Made by a program: the position numbers and the translations under genes. Below, one piece after another: positions 18,110-27,428 of a DNA stretch of 64,000 nucleotides. Source of the DNA: an uncultured Alloprevotella sp. (GTDB taxonomy: Bacteria; Bacteroidota; Bacteroidia; Bacteroidales; Bacteroidaceae); the NCBI GenBank assembly GCA_944322095.1, contig CALUNU010000004.1, positions 62,001-126,000 of the forward strand, in the 5' to 3' direction. Under the pieces are notes generated by a model that ran no database searches, had not been told where the DNA came from, and saw only the letters and a program-made list of their open reading frames with translations. Every line of letters begins with the position of its first letter. Position 1 is the stretch's first letter.

Positions 18110-18144
18110 GAGGGCCGTCGGACGAACATCCGACGGCCCTCTTT
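18110..18144. terminator. Bidirectional terminator between pdxB and a convergent gene
   Basis: A perfect 13-base-pair stem (18110-18122 with 18129-18141) closes a 6-base loop and extends through AA/TTT to CGG/CCG. It lies between two convergent genes. Confidence 0.8.
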
Positions 18145-18180
18145 CCGTATGCGTCCCGGCAGTTTGCCGGTGCAGGGGCT

Positions 18181-19884
18181 TTATTTGATAAACTTCACGA
18201 CGCGGGCTTCGCTGCCCTGGCGCAGATAGAGCACGTAGGTGCCGGCGGGCAGCTGGGCGGTGCCGATGGTTGCGCCGTCGGCGGCGTCTTGTGTGAGCAC
18301 GGTGCGGCCGTCGAGCCCGTAGACGGTGGCGCGTGCCGTGCCGTGGGGCGACGTCACGACGATGCCCGCAGGCGTCACGCGGGCTGCCAGAGCGGCGGCC
18401 TGCCCGACGGTGCCGATGCCCGTCGTCTCCTCAAGCGCGGCGTCGATGGTGGCGAAGTGGTTCCCCTCCTCGACGGTAAACTTCGTGGTGAAGAGGCGGC
18501 CCGGCGCGACGACCACTTCGAGCGTGTACGTGCCCGGGGCCAGCGCCACGCCCAGCGGCTGGATGAACTGTTTCAGGCTTGCACGCCGTCCGTCGGCGGC
18601 CACGAGCTCGCCGCCCCAGTAGTCGTAGCCGTCAAAGTAGCCGAGGAAGCCGTCGTTGGTGAGGCCGAGGTCGAGCTTGGTGAACGTCAGGCCCGACAGG
18701 TCGAGCGGTACGACGGCATCGGCTCCCGCCAGCGTCACCTCGCCCTCGATGGGGAAGCATACGTAGCGCTTCAACGCGGCATCGTGCAGCTGCACGACGC
18801 TGTAATGGTGGGTGCCGTCGGTCAGCATCGTCCGGTAGCCATACGTATCGGGGTTGGGTAGATCGATCTTAGCTTCGTGGTCTACGTATGCAAGGCTGAA
18901 CCCGGCGCCTTCGGGCGCTCCGGTCACGTCGTAAGTATAGGTGTGAAACTTTGCGGGCGACATGTCGAAGCTGAGCTCCACCGGTCCGTCCGTCACGTTG
19001 AACGTCTGTACGTTATAATACTGCGTCGGGAGCGGGCCGTCGGTTGTCACGGCATAAGCGCTCGCTATGTATTCACCGGGCACCAGGCGGCCGTCCGTAT
19101 CGATCAAGGAGCGTGACAACACGTCCGTCTTGTCGGTAAGGTGAACTGCCGCTTGCTCTTCTCCGATCCAGCCAGTGGCCGTGGCGGTCACGGGGTAGGC
19201 CTCGGTCAGGTCGAAGTGGACGGCAGCGTCTTTCCCGTCCACCCGGATGGTGCGCGTGGCATAGTTGGTTATGCCGTCGGCCATCGTCGGGAAGCACAGG
19301 ATGTTCAGGTAGCCGTCGGGGCAGACCACGTACCCACTGCCGCCGTTCTCGTCATAATCGCCCGGGCTGACGAAAGAATAGTGTCCGCTTGTGGCGTTTT
19401 CGCCGCCTTTGGGCGTAAACGTGGCGTTGTAGAACAACAAGCCGAAGTTTTCGGTGTACATGTCGTGGAATTGTCCCGTTGCCGTGATGTCTACGCGGTG
19501 CATGCCCTCGTAGCTGACGTCGACGCCCGCCTCGAGCTGTGCTTCGGTGGCCGTGGCGCGCTGCACGTAGTAGTGGCTCCATTCGTCCCGTACGGCCCAT
19601 TCGTAGATCGCCTGGCCGCGTGGTATGCGCAAGGTCACCTGTCCCGAAGCGTCGGAATAGAAGTCTTCATAGTCGTCATCGTAGTCAGGCAGCAGGTCCA
19701 CGAAGTTTCCTTCCTCGTCGTACCACGCTATTTGGGCGAGAAATCTTTCGGCCGGCCGGCCCTTTTCGTCCGTTACGGTGAAGCGTACGTCCATCATGTC
19801 GTCTTCTGCGGCCGTCTGTGCGGCCGCGGCCTGCGGGGCGAGGCCTGCAAGCGTGAGCGTGAGCAGAAGTAGAAGTTTTTTCAT
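18181..19884 (-). CDS. Secreted protein with T9SS-type C-terminal tail
   Basis: A 567-residue exported protein. The start is placed at MKKLLLLLTLTLAGLAPQ, since the 10 codons upstream do not look like a signal sequence. The signal peptide ends near residue 24 (AAAAQ). Residues about 30-95 resemble a carboxypeptidase-regulatory-like fold (VRFTVTDEKGRPAERF, then GQVTLRIPRGQAIYEWAV). The C-terminus (VYGLDGRTVLTQ... LPAGTYVLYL) is of the type IX sorting kind. No enzyme motif is seen. It is a lone gene between a terminator and a repeat-filled divergent region. Confidence 0.72.
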   Translation of the reverse strand: MKKLLLLLTLTLAGLAPQAAAAQTAAEDDMMDVRFTVTDEKGRPAERFLAQIAWYDEEGNFVDLLPDYDDDYEDFYSDASGQVTLRIPRGQAIYEWAVRDEWSHYYVQRATATEAQLEAGVDVSYEGMHRVDITATGQFHDMYTENFGLLFYNATFTPKGGENATSGHYSFVSPGDYDENGGSGYVVCPDGYLNILCFPTMADGITNYATRTIRVDGKDAAVHFDLTEAYPVTATATGWIGEEQAAVHLTDKTDVLSRSLIDTDGRLVPGEYIASAYAVTTDGPLPTQYYNVQTFNVTDGPVELSFDMSPAKFHTYTYDVTGAPEGAGFSLAYVDHEAKIDLPNPDTYGYRTMLTDGTHHYSVVQLHDAALKRYVCFPIEGEVTLAGADAVVPLDLSGLTFTKLDLGLTNDGFLGYFDGYDYWGGELVAADGRRASLKQFIQPLGVALAPGTYTLEVVVAPGRLFTTKFTVEEGNHFATIDAALEETTGIGTVGQAAALAARVTPAGIVVTSPHGTARATVYGLDGRTVLTQDAADGATIGTAQLPAGTYVLYLRQGSEARVVKFIK

Positions 19885-19993
19885 GGCTGTAATGTTTTTT
19901 GATGGGTGAAACATGCGTGCCGTTGCAGCCCCGGCCGTTGTGTTTGTGGCCGTCGGAGGGCCGTTTCTGCACGTTATAGGACTATTCTATCCG

Positions 19994-20020
19994 CAAATGT
20001 ATGTAAAAATCCGTTACAAA
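19994..20020 (-). promoter_or_regulatory. Possible promoter of the 567-residue secreted protein
   Basis: The minus strand carries TACATTTG (20001-19994), a match to TAnnTTTG, with a TTTG at 20020-20017. The 15-base gap is shorter than usual, which lowers confidence. Confidence 0.4.
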
Positions 20021-20092
20021 TACGTTTTTCATCGGGAAAAAGTGAGAAATCCCCGCAGCGGACATCCCTCCGCAGGGGCAGTCCGTCACGTA

Positions 20093-20284
20093 GAGACGCC
20101 ATTCATGGCGTCTCACCCGCTCGGGGCGATACCCCCGCCCCGGCATTCTTCCCCCGCGTGGGCCATGCGGGACGTGGGAGACGCGATGAATCGCGTCTCT
20201 ACGCAGCGGGCATCCAGCCCCGCCCCGGCATTCTTTCCCTGCGTGGGCCATGCGGGACGTGAGAGACGCGATAAATCTCGTCTC
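20093..20284. repeat. Three copies of the GAGACGCGAT palindrome
   Basis: Palindromes lie at 20093-20114 (variant arms GAGACGCCAT/ATGGCGTCTC), 20178-20199 (perfect arms GAGACGCGAT/ATCGCGTCTC around GA) and 20263-20284. They are 85 bases apart and embedded in repeated phrases such as GCCCCGGCATTCTT and GGGCCATGCGGGACGTG, so the whole unit has been duplicated. Confidence 0.85.
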
Positions 20285-20339
20285 TACGCAGGCGGACACC
20301 CCCGCCGCCGCTGGTGTCGTCACTCGGTGGCGGTGGCAT

Positions 20340-20700
20340 TTTTTAACACGGAGAATGCGATATTTTCGAGCGCACGCTCCTTTGCTCGCAAATACGCGAA
20401 AATCAGAAAGACTTGATATTCAGATGTATGTGTCGGATAGTCTGTCGTAGGGCCGCCCGGAATCGCGATTTTCGCCGCTATATGTCACAAATCGGGGCGG
20501 ATTTTCTGCTTGAAACAGGCCTTGGATCGAAAAATCCATGGGATGGATGGGCTAACCCATGGGATGGAAATCGAAATCCATGGGATGGAGTGGCCGCTCG
20601 CCCGGATGGACGCACAAAAATTTCTCTATTTTGAACGACAAGGTCGCTGTCCGCTTTAACAGCTTGCCAAATAGCGCACACTACGGCGAGGAGATTAACA
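20340..20700 (-). repeat. Dispersed 21-base-phased iteron element, copy 2
   Basis: In reverse orientation to copies 3 and 4. CCATGGGATGGA occurs at 20536, 20557 and 20578, exactly 21 bases apart. Shared flanks include TTAACACGGAGAATGCGAT, GCGAAAATCAGAAAGACTTG, CGCCGCTATATG and TGTCCGCTTTAACAGCTTGC. It lies between divergent genes 56 bases after a palindromic repeat. The frame with TPSHGFRFPSHGLAHPSHGF is open here but not in every copy. Confidence 0.88.
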
Positions 20701-20949
20701 ATGGATAGTGGACGATTGACGATGAACAATGTGCCGTTGGGGCCTGGCGGGCGGCTCTTGCCTTTTTGCGAGGTGCTTTCTGCGAAAACGGGTGGCGGCG
20801 GGGCGCGTTGACATGGGGAGAACGGGTAATTTTGCGCGTTGGCCGCCTTTTTTGCGGCGCGGGGCGAACTTTTCGGCCGTTTGGGTGTATGCCGATGCGA
20901 TTGCAATCGCTGACAACTCACAGACAACAAATTCAAAACAATGCTCATC

Positions 20950-22116
20950 ATGAAAACTGCATCGCTGCTTGTAAAAACTTTTTCGCTGGCGCTCCTGTTG
21001 CTTGGGGGTGCGCCGGCGCTGCCCGCGGGGGCGCAGACGGCCGAAGCCGTGCGCGGCATCGTCGTGGCCGAACGCGACTCGGCGTGGTATGCCGTCCAGG
21101 CCCGGGCGTGGGAACGCGAGACGCGCCGCCGGCCGAAGGACGAGCGGGCCTGGCGCAACCTGTTCGAGGCCGTGCGCTATCGCGACATGCTGACGGGCGA
21201 GAACTATGCCCGCACGGCTGACGTGCTGAAACGCATGGAGCGGGAAATTCCCGGCTCGTGGACGTTCCACTTTTGCCGCTATCGCAGCCAGCTTCATCCC
21301 ACCGAGGCACGGGCCGACATGGAGCGTTGTATCGCTTTGGAGCCCGGCAACGTCGAGGCCTTCGATACCTATCTGTGCCATTATTGGATGGAGGGACGCA
21401 CCGACAGCGCCCGCAGCGTGGGGCGTCGCTATTTCGAAAGCGGGTGCTACTCGCCTGCACTTCTGCAATACTCCTACAACCAGCTGGCAGGTATGCCCGA
21501 CGGTGCCATCTTCATCGGAAACGGCGATGCCGAGCTCATTCCGAAAATCGTTTTGCAGGGTGGGTGTCGTGTCCACATGGATAAGGTGATCGTTCCGCTT
21601 TCGTTTCTTGCCCTGCCCACGTATGTGGAGTCTCTTTGCGGTGAGCTTGGCATCGACGTGCCAGCACTGCCCGACAGCCTGAGCCATGAGGCACGGACCG
21701 AAGCTTTCGTGCGCCATCTCATCGCGCGTTCGGGCCGCCCGGTCTATTTTGCTCCGTCGGTTGACGCCGGGCTGTTGCGTCCGTTTGCCGACCGGCTGTA
21801 CAGCGAGGGCCTCGTGCTGCGCTACAGCGACGCGCCTTACGACAACATGGCCGTCATGAAGCGCAACGTCGAGCAGCGCTATCTGACGGATTACCTGCTG
21901 ATGAGCTTTGCGCCGCAGCCCGAATGGTCGGCTGCCGCACTGATGCAGCTCAACTATGCGGCTGCGCTGCAACCGCTCCTGCGCTTCTACCGCGACAGCG
22001 GCGATGTCGTGCGTCACGCCTGGCTCATGCGTCTGCTCACGGCGGCCGTGGACGGGGCCGGCTGTTCGGAGGCGCGCAAGGCGCCCTATCGCCAACTCAT
22101 CGACGAGGCGCGATGA
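20950..22116 (+). CDS. Exported repeat protein, first gene of a sigma-factor operon
   Basis: A 388-residue protein (391 if the ATG at 20941 is used). A signal peptide covers residues 1-28 (MKTASLLVKTFSLALLLLGG...AGAQ). The rest is helical, with tetratricopeptide-like phrases (RRPKDERAWRNLFEAVRYRDM, DMERCIALEPGNVEAFDTYL) and a conserved-looking core NGDAELIPKIVLQGG. I do not recognise a named family. Its stop overlaps the start of the sigma-factor gene (ATGA), so the two are tightly coupled. A role in sensing or in the envelope process controlled by that sigma factor is inference. Confidence 0.75.
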   Translation: MKTASLLVKTFSLALLLLGGAPALPAGAQTAEAVRGIVVAERDSAWYAVQARAWERETRRRPKDERAWRNLFEAVRYRDMLTGENYARTADVLKRMEREIPGSWTFHFCRYRSQLHPTEARADMERCIALEPGNVEAFDTYLCHYWMEGRTDSARSVGRRYFESGCYSPALLQYSYNQLAGMPDGAIFIGNGDAELIPKIVLQGGCRVHMDKVIVPLSFLALPTYVESLCGELGIDVPALPDSLSHEARTEAFVRHLIARSGRPVYFAPSVDAGLLRPFADRLYSEGLVLRYSDAPYDNMAVMKRNVEQRYLTDYLLMSFAPQPEWSAAALMQLNYAAALQPLLRFYRDSGDVVRHAWLMRLLTAAVDGAGCSEARKAPYRQLIDEAR

Positions 22117-22679
22117 GGCTCGCAGGCAACGCTTGGCGGGCGGCCCCGGACGAACGGCTGATGGAGGCCGTGGCGGCGGGGAGCGAACGGGCTTTCGAGG
22201 AGCTCTACCGCCGCTATGCCCGGCGCTTGCAGGGCTTTTTTTCCGTGCGGAAGGCCGACGGCGCTGCGGCGGCCGACTTCATGCAGGAACTCTTCATGCG
22301 GCTGTGGGTGGCGCGCGCTTCGTACAGCAAGGGCCGCCCCGTGGCGCCATGGCTCTTCACGCTGGCCTATAACCTGCTGCGCAACGACCTGCGCCACCGC
22401 GCCGTCGAAGCGGCCTGGGCCGAAGAGGCAAGGCGGGAGGCCCGGCTCGAAGAGGAAACGGCTCCGCTCGGGCTCGACGACGACGGGTTCGACCGTGGCC
22501 TGGCGCGGGCTGTGGCGGAGCTGCCCGAGGCCGACCGCATGCTCTTTGCCCTGCGTTATGAAGAGGGCTTTGCCCTGGCCGACGTGGCACGCATCATGGG
22601 GCTGCCCTTGGGCACGGTGAAATCGCGCCTGCATCGGTTGACAAATGTATTACGTAAAAAACTGGATAGACATGACTGA
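22113..22679 (+). CDS. ECF-type RNA polymerase sigma factor
   Basis: A 188-residue sigma-70 family protein with region 2 (residues about 22-85: AFEELYRRYARRLQGFF... FMQELFMRLWVAR) and region 4 (about 128-180: ADRMLFALRYEEGFALADVARIMGLPLGTVKSRLHRL). The start is set by the four-base overlap with the preceding gene. Its last eight bases overlap the start of the next gene, an arrangement typical of sigma/anti-sigma pairs. Its regulon cannot be read from the window; autoregulation of this operon is likely for the family. Confidence 0.93.
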   Translation: MRLAGNAWRAAPDERLMEAVAAGSERAFEELYRRYARRLQGFFSVRKADGAAAADFMQELFMRLWVARASYSKGRPVAPWLFTLAYNLLRNDLRHRAVEAAWAEEARREARLEEETAPLGLDDDGFDRGLARAVAELPEADRMLFALRYEEGFALADVARIMGLPLGTVKSRLHRLTNVLRKKLDRHD

Positions 22680-23154
22680 TTTTCAAGAGCAACTGGAACG
22701 TTCGGCCCGCCGTCTGCGCGACCGTCGGAACGCTGCGCTCGACGTGCCGCCCCTGCCACGGCGCACGCGCCGGGGGGCGTGGTGGTGGGTGGCCGTGGAG
22801 GCGGCAGCCTGTTTGGGCGGCGTCGTGGGGTGGACGGCCCGCGGGCCGTTGCAGACGGTGGCGCCCGTCGTGCTGGCCCGTACGGATACGGTCTTTGTGG
22901 AACGGGAGCCGGCAGCGGCGGCGGGCCCCGACACGGCCCGGCACCGCTCCGTCCCGCCGTCGCCGGCCCGGCCCGGCCCGACCGTGGCTTGCGGCAAGAA
23001 GCGTGCGGCGGCCGGCGCGAAGCCGCTGCCGGTGCCCGTGCCCGCAGAGGCGACGGAGCCGCTACCGCCGGCCGCGCTGTCCTCCTATGCTCCGGGGGAA
23101 GGGAGGAACGTTCTGGCGGACAGCGTCGACTATACGCTGTTTGTCTGCATGTGA
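22672..23154 (+). CDS. Putative anti-sigma factor, single-pass membrane protein
   Basis: A 160-residue protein starting MTDFQEQLERSARRLRDRR, eight bases inside the end of the sigma-factor gene. The first 35 residues are charged and helical, the usual place for sigma binding. A membrane segment follows at about 36-54 (WWWVAVEAAACLGGVVGW). The outer part is rich in Pro and Ala and shows no domain. The call rests on gene order and topology, since no anti-sigma zinc motif is present. Very high GC is a feature of this tail. Confidence 0.65.
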   Translation: MTDFQEQLERSARRLRDRRNAALDVPPLPRRTRRGAWWWVAVEAAACLGGVVGWTARGPLQTVAPVVLARTDTVFVEREPAAAAGPDTARHRSVPPSPARPGPTVACGKKRAAAGAKPLPVPVPAEATEPLPPAALSSYAPGEGRNVLADSVDYTLFVCM

Positions 23155-23191
23155 CGGCGGGCCGTTCGGTTTCCTTTTCCAATGGGATACG

Positions 23192-23235
23192 AAAACATCC
23201 CCTCCTGCACCAGTTGATGCGGGAGGGGATGTTTT
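23192..23235. terminator. Bidirectional terminator
   Basis: A 14-base-pair stem (23192-23205 with 23222-23235), AAAACATCCCCTCC against its complement, lies between the convergent anti-sigma and YfhO genes, with T-runs on both strands. Confidence 0.85.
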
Positions 23236-23256
23236 TCCGACGGGGTGGAGCGGGGC

Positions 23257-25866
23257 TTATGCCTGCTCCTTGGCTGTTGCCACGTCGTCGGCGCCCTTGG
23301 GCATGGCCCGTTTACGCTGCAACAGGCCGCTGCGACGCAGCAGGGCATAGAGGAACGTGAGCACGACGAGGGCTATGGCTGCGATGGCCACGGTTTCGGT
23401 GGCCGTCACCGAAGCGGGGCGGAACTCCATGACCACTTTGTGGCTGCCGGCGGGCACTTTGAGCGCACGCAGCACATAGTTGGCGCGGCCGAGCTCGGCG
23501 GGTTGGCCGTCGATGGTGGCCGTCCAACCGGGATAGTAGACTTCGGAGAAAACGACGACGCCTCCCTTGTCCGACGTCACGTCGTAACGGAGCTCGTTGG
23601 GCTTGTAGCTCGTGAGGCGCACCGTGCCCGTGCCGAGCTGCGCGCCGCCGAGCTGCGGGCGGAAGGCCTCGTCGGCCACGGCGGCCCGCTTGGTGTCGAG
23701 GCGGTCGAGGGCGGCCATCTCGGCATCGGCGCCGCGCACGAAGTCGAGGCGGCTGACGAACCAGCCGTTGCCGTTGGCGCGCGGGTTGGCCAGGGCCAGG
23801 TTCTGCTCGCCCTGCCCCACGATGAAATATTTTGTGTTGAGCATGTTGAGCGTGGGGCATACGGTGTCAAGGTTCACGCGCGAGACGTCGCCGAGCGTGG
23901 CCGACAGGGCTTGGGCGACGCCCATCACTTCGGGCATGAGGTGGCGGTCGATGAGGTCCTGATAGCGGCGGAGCTTGGCGGGATGATAGCCGCCGATGCT
24001 CTTGTGGAAATAGCTTGTGCGGTTGGAGCTTTCGTTAAAGGGTTTGCCTTCGCTCAGGTTGAGCACACGGAAGTCGGGATCCTTGTCGGCCAGAATTTGT
24101 TCGTCGGCCGGCGTGGGGTCGATGGTGCGGGCCTGACCCGTGGGCAGCGAGAAGAGACTGTCGTTGAGGTAGCGCTTGTCGACTTGCCAGAGGTCGAAGA
24201 GGCACAACACGGCGAGGCAGGCCGTCACGACGGTGCCTCCGAGCTTGCGGCGCAGGTAGAGCCAAAGCAGACCGGCACCCACCAGAATGATGAGAAGCGA
24301 GCGCAGGGCGTCGGCGCGGAGCACACCGTGGCGGATGGTGGCGATGGTGTCGGTGTAGCCTGCGATAAAATCGGGCGGGAGCACGCGCGAGAGTTCGCTC
24401 ATGGCGTCGGCCTCACCGGCCGACAGGCAGTTGCCGGCCATGCCGGGGAAGAGCCATAGCAAAAGGCAGAATCCACCCGTCACGGCCAGCGTGCCGATGA
24501 AGGGGGCAGGCCGGCGGCTCACAAGGTCGGGCTCGCGCAACAGATGGGCCAGGCAGAGCACGGCCAGCAGAGGAATGGTGAACTCGGCGATGACGAGGGC
24601 CGACGACACGGTGCGGAACTTGCTGTACATGGGCAGCCAGTCGATGAAGAAATCGGTGACGGGCATCAGGTTGCGTCCCCATGCGAAGAGCAGCGACAGG
24701 ACGGTGGAGGCTGCGAGGGCCCATTTCATGGGGCCGCGCACGTAGAACAGGCCGAGGACGAACAGGAAGACGATGAAGGCGCCCACGTAAACGGGACCCA
24801 CGGTCATGGGCTGGTCGCCCCAGTATTGGCTGAGGCCGGGCAGGGGATTTTGCGAACCCAGTTCGTCCAGCGACTGCTGCGCCTGGCCGGCATACTGATA
24901 GAGCTGCGCCATCTCGGGCTTTTCGTCGGCCCCGGGCATGTCGAACACCGAGGCGCTGCCGCCTCCCTTGTAGTTGGGCACGAGGAGCGTGAGCGTTTCG
25001 TCAAGGCCGTAGCTCCACTGCGTAATGTAGTCGCGGTCGAGGCCGTCGGTGGGCGCCTGCTGCGCGGCTCCGGGCAGGGGGCTCAGCTCGGCCCGGCCGC
25101 GGGTGGACTCTTTGCTGTATTCGTAGGTGTGATAGAGGTTGGGCAAGTTGGCCAGAATGCCAAGCACGCCTGCGGCCACGACGACGCCCGTGGCTTTGAG
25201 CCAGCCGCGCCACGTGCCCCGGCGTGCGGCATCGATGCCGTAGGCCACGACGATGAACAGCATGACGAAGAGGAAGTAGTAGGTCATCTGTACGTGGTTC
25301 GAAAGCACCTGGAAAGCCGTGAAAAGCGCCGTGACGGCGCCGCCCCAGAGCAAACGGCCGCGATAGCAGAGCACGAGGCCGGCGATAGTGGGCGGTATGA
25401 AAGCCAGCGTCAGGACTTTCCATATATGGCCGGCTGTGATGATGATGAAGAAATAGGACGAAAAGGCCCAGGCCACGGCGCCCAGCACGGAGAGGAGCGG
25501 GCGGAAGCCGAAGGCACGCATGAGAATGTAGAAGCCCAACAGATAGAGGAAAACGTAGCTCACGACGCCCGACGTGCCGAGGGCATAGATGTCGGAGAAG
25601 AAGCCCAGTACGTGTGAGGCTTTGTATGACGGAGCCGTCTGGTAGGTGGGCATGCCGCTGAACACGGCATTGGTCCAGCGCGTCTGCTCGCCGCTTTGGG
25701 CCAGATAGTCGGCCTGTTCGCGGCCGAGGCCGGTGGCAGCCTGATAGTCGTGACCGCCCAGCGTGAGGCCCTGGCTGACGGGGCCGATGAAGTAGCAGAG
25801 GCTGACGAGAAGCAAGGCAACGACGACAAGGGCGTCGGGCCAGATTTTCTTAAGCGTTTCTTTCAT
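23257..25866 (-). CDS. YfhO family membrane protein
   Basis: An 869-residue integral membrane protein with about a dozen hydrophobic segments over residues 12-520 plus a last one near 825-845. Motifs typical of the YfhO family are GGHDYQ near the N-terminus, FSGMPTY, a large periplasmic loop, and SEVYYPGWTATIDG late in the soluble C-terminal part. Firmicute YfhO is linked to lipoteichoic-acid glycosylation; for Bacteroidetes homologues a GT-C-like glycosyl-transfer role is inference. It stands alone, 42 bases before the stop of the M64 peptidase gene lying upstream on the same strand. Confidence 0.9.
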   Translation of the reverse strand: MKETLKKIWPDALVVVALLLVSLCYFIGPVSQGLTLGGHDYQAATGLGREQADYLAQSGEQTRWTNAVFSGMPTYQTAPSYKASHVLGFFSDIYALGTSGVVSYVFLYLLGFYILMRAFGFRPLLSVLGAVAWAFSSYFFIIITAGHIWKVLTLAFIPPTIAGLVLCYRGRLLWGGAVTALFTAFQVLSNHVQMTYYFLFVMLFIVVAYGIDAARRGTWRGWLKATGVVVAAGVLGILANLPNLYHTYEYSKESTRGRAELSPLPGAAQQAPTDGLDRDYITQWSYGLDETLTLLVPNYKGGGSASVFDMPGADEKPEMAQLYQYAGQAQQSLDELGSQNPLPGLSQYWGDQPMTVGPVYVGAFIVFLFVLGLFYVRGPMKWALAASTVLSLLFAWGRNLMPVTDFFIDWLPMYSKFRTVSSALVIAEFTIPLLAVLCLAHLLREPDLVSRRPAPFIGTLAVTGGFCLLLWLFPGMAGNCLSAGEADAMSELSRVLPPDFIAGYTDTIATIRHGVLRADALRSLLIILVGAGLLWLYLRRKLGGTVVTACLAVLCLFDLWQVDKRYLNDSLFSLPTGQARTIDPTPADEQILADKDPDFRVLNLSEGKPFNESSNRTSYFHKSIGGYHPAKLRRYQDLIDRHLMPEVMGVAQALSATLGDVSRVNLDTVCPTLNMLNTKYFIVGQGEQNLALANPRANGNGWFVSRLDFVRGADAEMAALDRLDTKRAAVADEAFRPQLGGAQLGTGTVRLTSYKPNELRYDVTSDKGGVVVFSEVYYPGWTATIDGQPAELGRANYVLRALKVPAGSHKVVMEFRPASVTATETVAIAAIALVVLTFLYALLRRSGLLQRKRAMPKGADDVATAKEQA

Positions 25867-25908
25867 GTTTGTATGACGTGATGATGTTTCGTTTTCGTGG
25901 GGTGTGGG

Positions 25909-27204
25909 TCAATGGGTGTAGTAGCGCACGAGGCGTTCGATGGCCCGCCGGCACACAGGGCAGAACTCGGGTGCCGTGTTGGTGCGCATGCGGCAGTCGG
26001 TGCAGGGGCGGTAGACGCCGTGCGAGCGGTAGCCAGCCCCTTCGAAGAGCCCTACTTTCGAGAAGCGGCCGGCGGCGTTTCTGACGGGTGGTGTGGGGAC
26101 GGGCGTCCCGGCCGGCACGAGGTCGGCCCACTTGGAGGCAAAGTCAGTGAGCGTGGTGATGTTCTGCTCCCATGGCTCGATGCCGTCGGGATACATGGGC
26201 GAATATTCGTCGTCGTAGGCATATTCGTCGGCCAGGGCGGCAAAGCTGTGGCCAAACTCGTGGACGACGACGGGCAGGAACTGCGCATGGCGCGTCGAGG
26301 AGAGCACGTAGCTGTTGTAGATGCCTCCGCCGCCGTACTGGTCGGTGTTGGCCAGGATGATGATGTGCTCGTAGGGGATGCCGGCCAGGGCGTCGTGGAG
26401 CGTGCGCAGGCGCAGCGTCGTGAGGTAGCGGTCGGAATAGAACGTGTCGAAATGGGAGCCGAAGGCCGTGCGGCGCCAGCTGCCCTGTTTCGGCCGGCTC
26501 ACGCCGCTCTCGGCCGAGGGCGTTGCCACGGCCACGACGTTGAAGCGCCCTTTCAGGCTTTTGAAGGGCTCGTGGGCAAAGATGGCTTCGGTGGCGGCGC
26601 GGGCATCGGCATAGAAGGCTTCCATCTCGGTTTCGGTATAGCCTTCGGCGACGATGGCCACGTCTATACAGTCGTCGGGGGTGCCGCCGCGTGTTATGTA
26701 ACGGTGGGGGGCGGCTGGCAGGCTGTCGGTACGGCGGATGAGAATGTCGGACGGGTCGACGCGGTGGTGCAGGCTGGCCACGACGGCACCGCGATTGTCG
26801 AGGAGTTCGACGCTGACGTCGGCCGGTCGCTTGGGGAAGGGCAGCAAATAGACGTTTTCAAACGAACGGCGCACGCGCGTGGCTTCCTCCGTGGTCTGCC
26901 ACTCCTGGAAGAGCGAGGAAAATGACATGCGGTAGATCGTATCGCCCGAGGCGGCGTCCTGCATCGTGATCTGCCCGTTGCCGCGCAGGGCCAGGCTGTC
27001 CAGGTGGTGGCGGCGTCCCCACCAGCCGGGTGAGGAGACGAGCTCGATGAGCGAAAGGTCGGCCTCTTTGTCGGTGCCGGCAAATGCGTAGTCGACGCGC
27101 AGCGTGCGGTTTATGAACCAATGGTCGAAATCTTGCGCCACAGCGCCGGCGGCAGTCGTCAGCCACAATAGGCAGACGACGATACGGGAAAGATAAGTAT
27201 TCAT
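25909..27204 (-). CDS. Exported M64 family (IgA peptidase type) metallopeptidase
   Basis: A 431-residue exported protein. The signal peptide spans about residues 1-23 (MNTYLSRIVVCLLWLTTAAGAVAQ). The N-terminal domain (25-150) is the beta-rich M64_N type. The catalytic domain holds the zinc motif HEFGHSFAALADEY near residue 311, preceded by YGGGGIYNSYVLSS. Two Cys pairs (CTDC, CPVC) near the end may form a metal or disulfide cluster. The founding member cleaves immunoglobulin A; the substrate here is unknown. It probably has its own promoter (TACTTTTG at 27261-27268) and lies upstream of yfhO. Confidence 0.92.
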   Translation of the reverse strand: MNTYLSRIVVCLLWLTTAAGAVAQDFDHWFINRTLRVDYAFAGTDKEADLSLIELVSSPGWWGRRHHLDSLALRGNGQITMQDAASGDTIYRMSFSSLFQEWQTTEEATRVRRSFENVYLLPFPKRPADVSVELLDNRGAVVASLHHRVDPSDILIRRTDSLPAAPHRYITRGGTPDDCIDVAIVAEGYTETEMEAFYADARAATEAIFAHEPFKSLKGRFNVVAVATPSAESGVSRPKQGSWRRTAFGSHFDTFYSDRYLTTLRLRTLHDALAGIPYEHIIILANTDQYGGGGIYNSYVLSSTRHAQFLPVVVHEFGHSFAALADEYAYDDEYSPMYPDGIEPWEQNITTLTDFASKWADLVPAGTPVPTPPVRNAAGRFSKVGLFEGAGYRSHGVYRPCTDCRMRTNTAPEFCPVCRRAIERLVRYYTH

Positions 27205-27260
27205 GTTTACTGCATGTTACGTGAGGGGCGGTTGTTGCCGCAAAAAACGGCAACTCCGTG

Positions 27261-27268
27261 CAAAAGTA
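27261..27268 (-). promoter_or_regulatory. Probable -7 box of the M64 peptidase gene
   Basis: The minus strand reads TACTTTTG, matching TAnnTTTG, 57 bases upstream of the ATG. No exact -33 box was found. Confidence 0.45.
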
Positions 27269-27371
27269 AGGAAAAAAGCGCGAAGCCCGAAGCCACGAAC
27301 GGGCCAAATGAGCGGGCGTTGCCCCGCCGCCCGCCGCCCGTGGAGGGACGGCCGCGCACAAACAGCAAAAA

Positions 27372-27404
27372 AAGCGCCTCCCCGCGTTTGTCGGGGAGGC
27401 GCTT
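27372..27404 (-). terminator. Terminator after the uppS-bamA-ompH block
   Basis: A 12-base-pair stem (27372-27383 with 27393-27404) is followed on the minus strand by TTTTTTTG. It lies 25 bases after the ompH stop and separates this block from the M64 gene. Confidence 0.85.
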
Positions 27405-27428
27405 GTGGCTTTATGGGCGCTGCCGTGC

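Noticed and set aside
22645..22671. Earlier ATG for the putative anti-sigma gene
   Set aside because: It would add nine residues (MYYVKNWID) and enlarge the overlap with the sigma gene; the ATG at 22672 gives the usual short overlap and a typical start.
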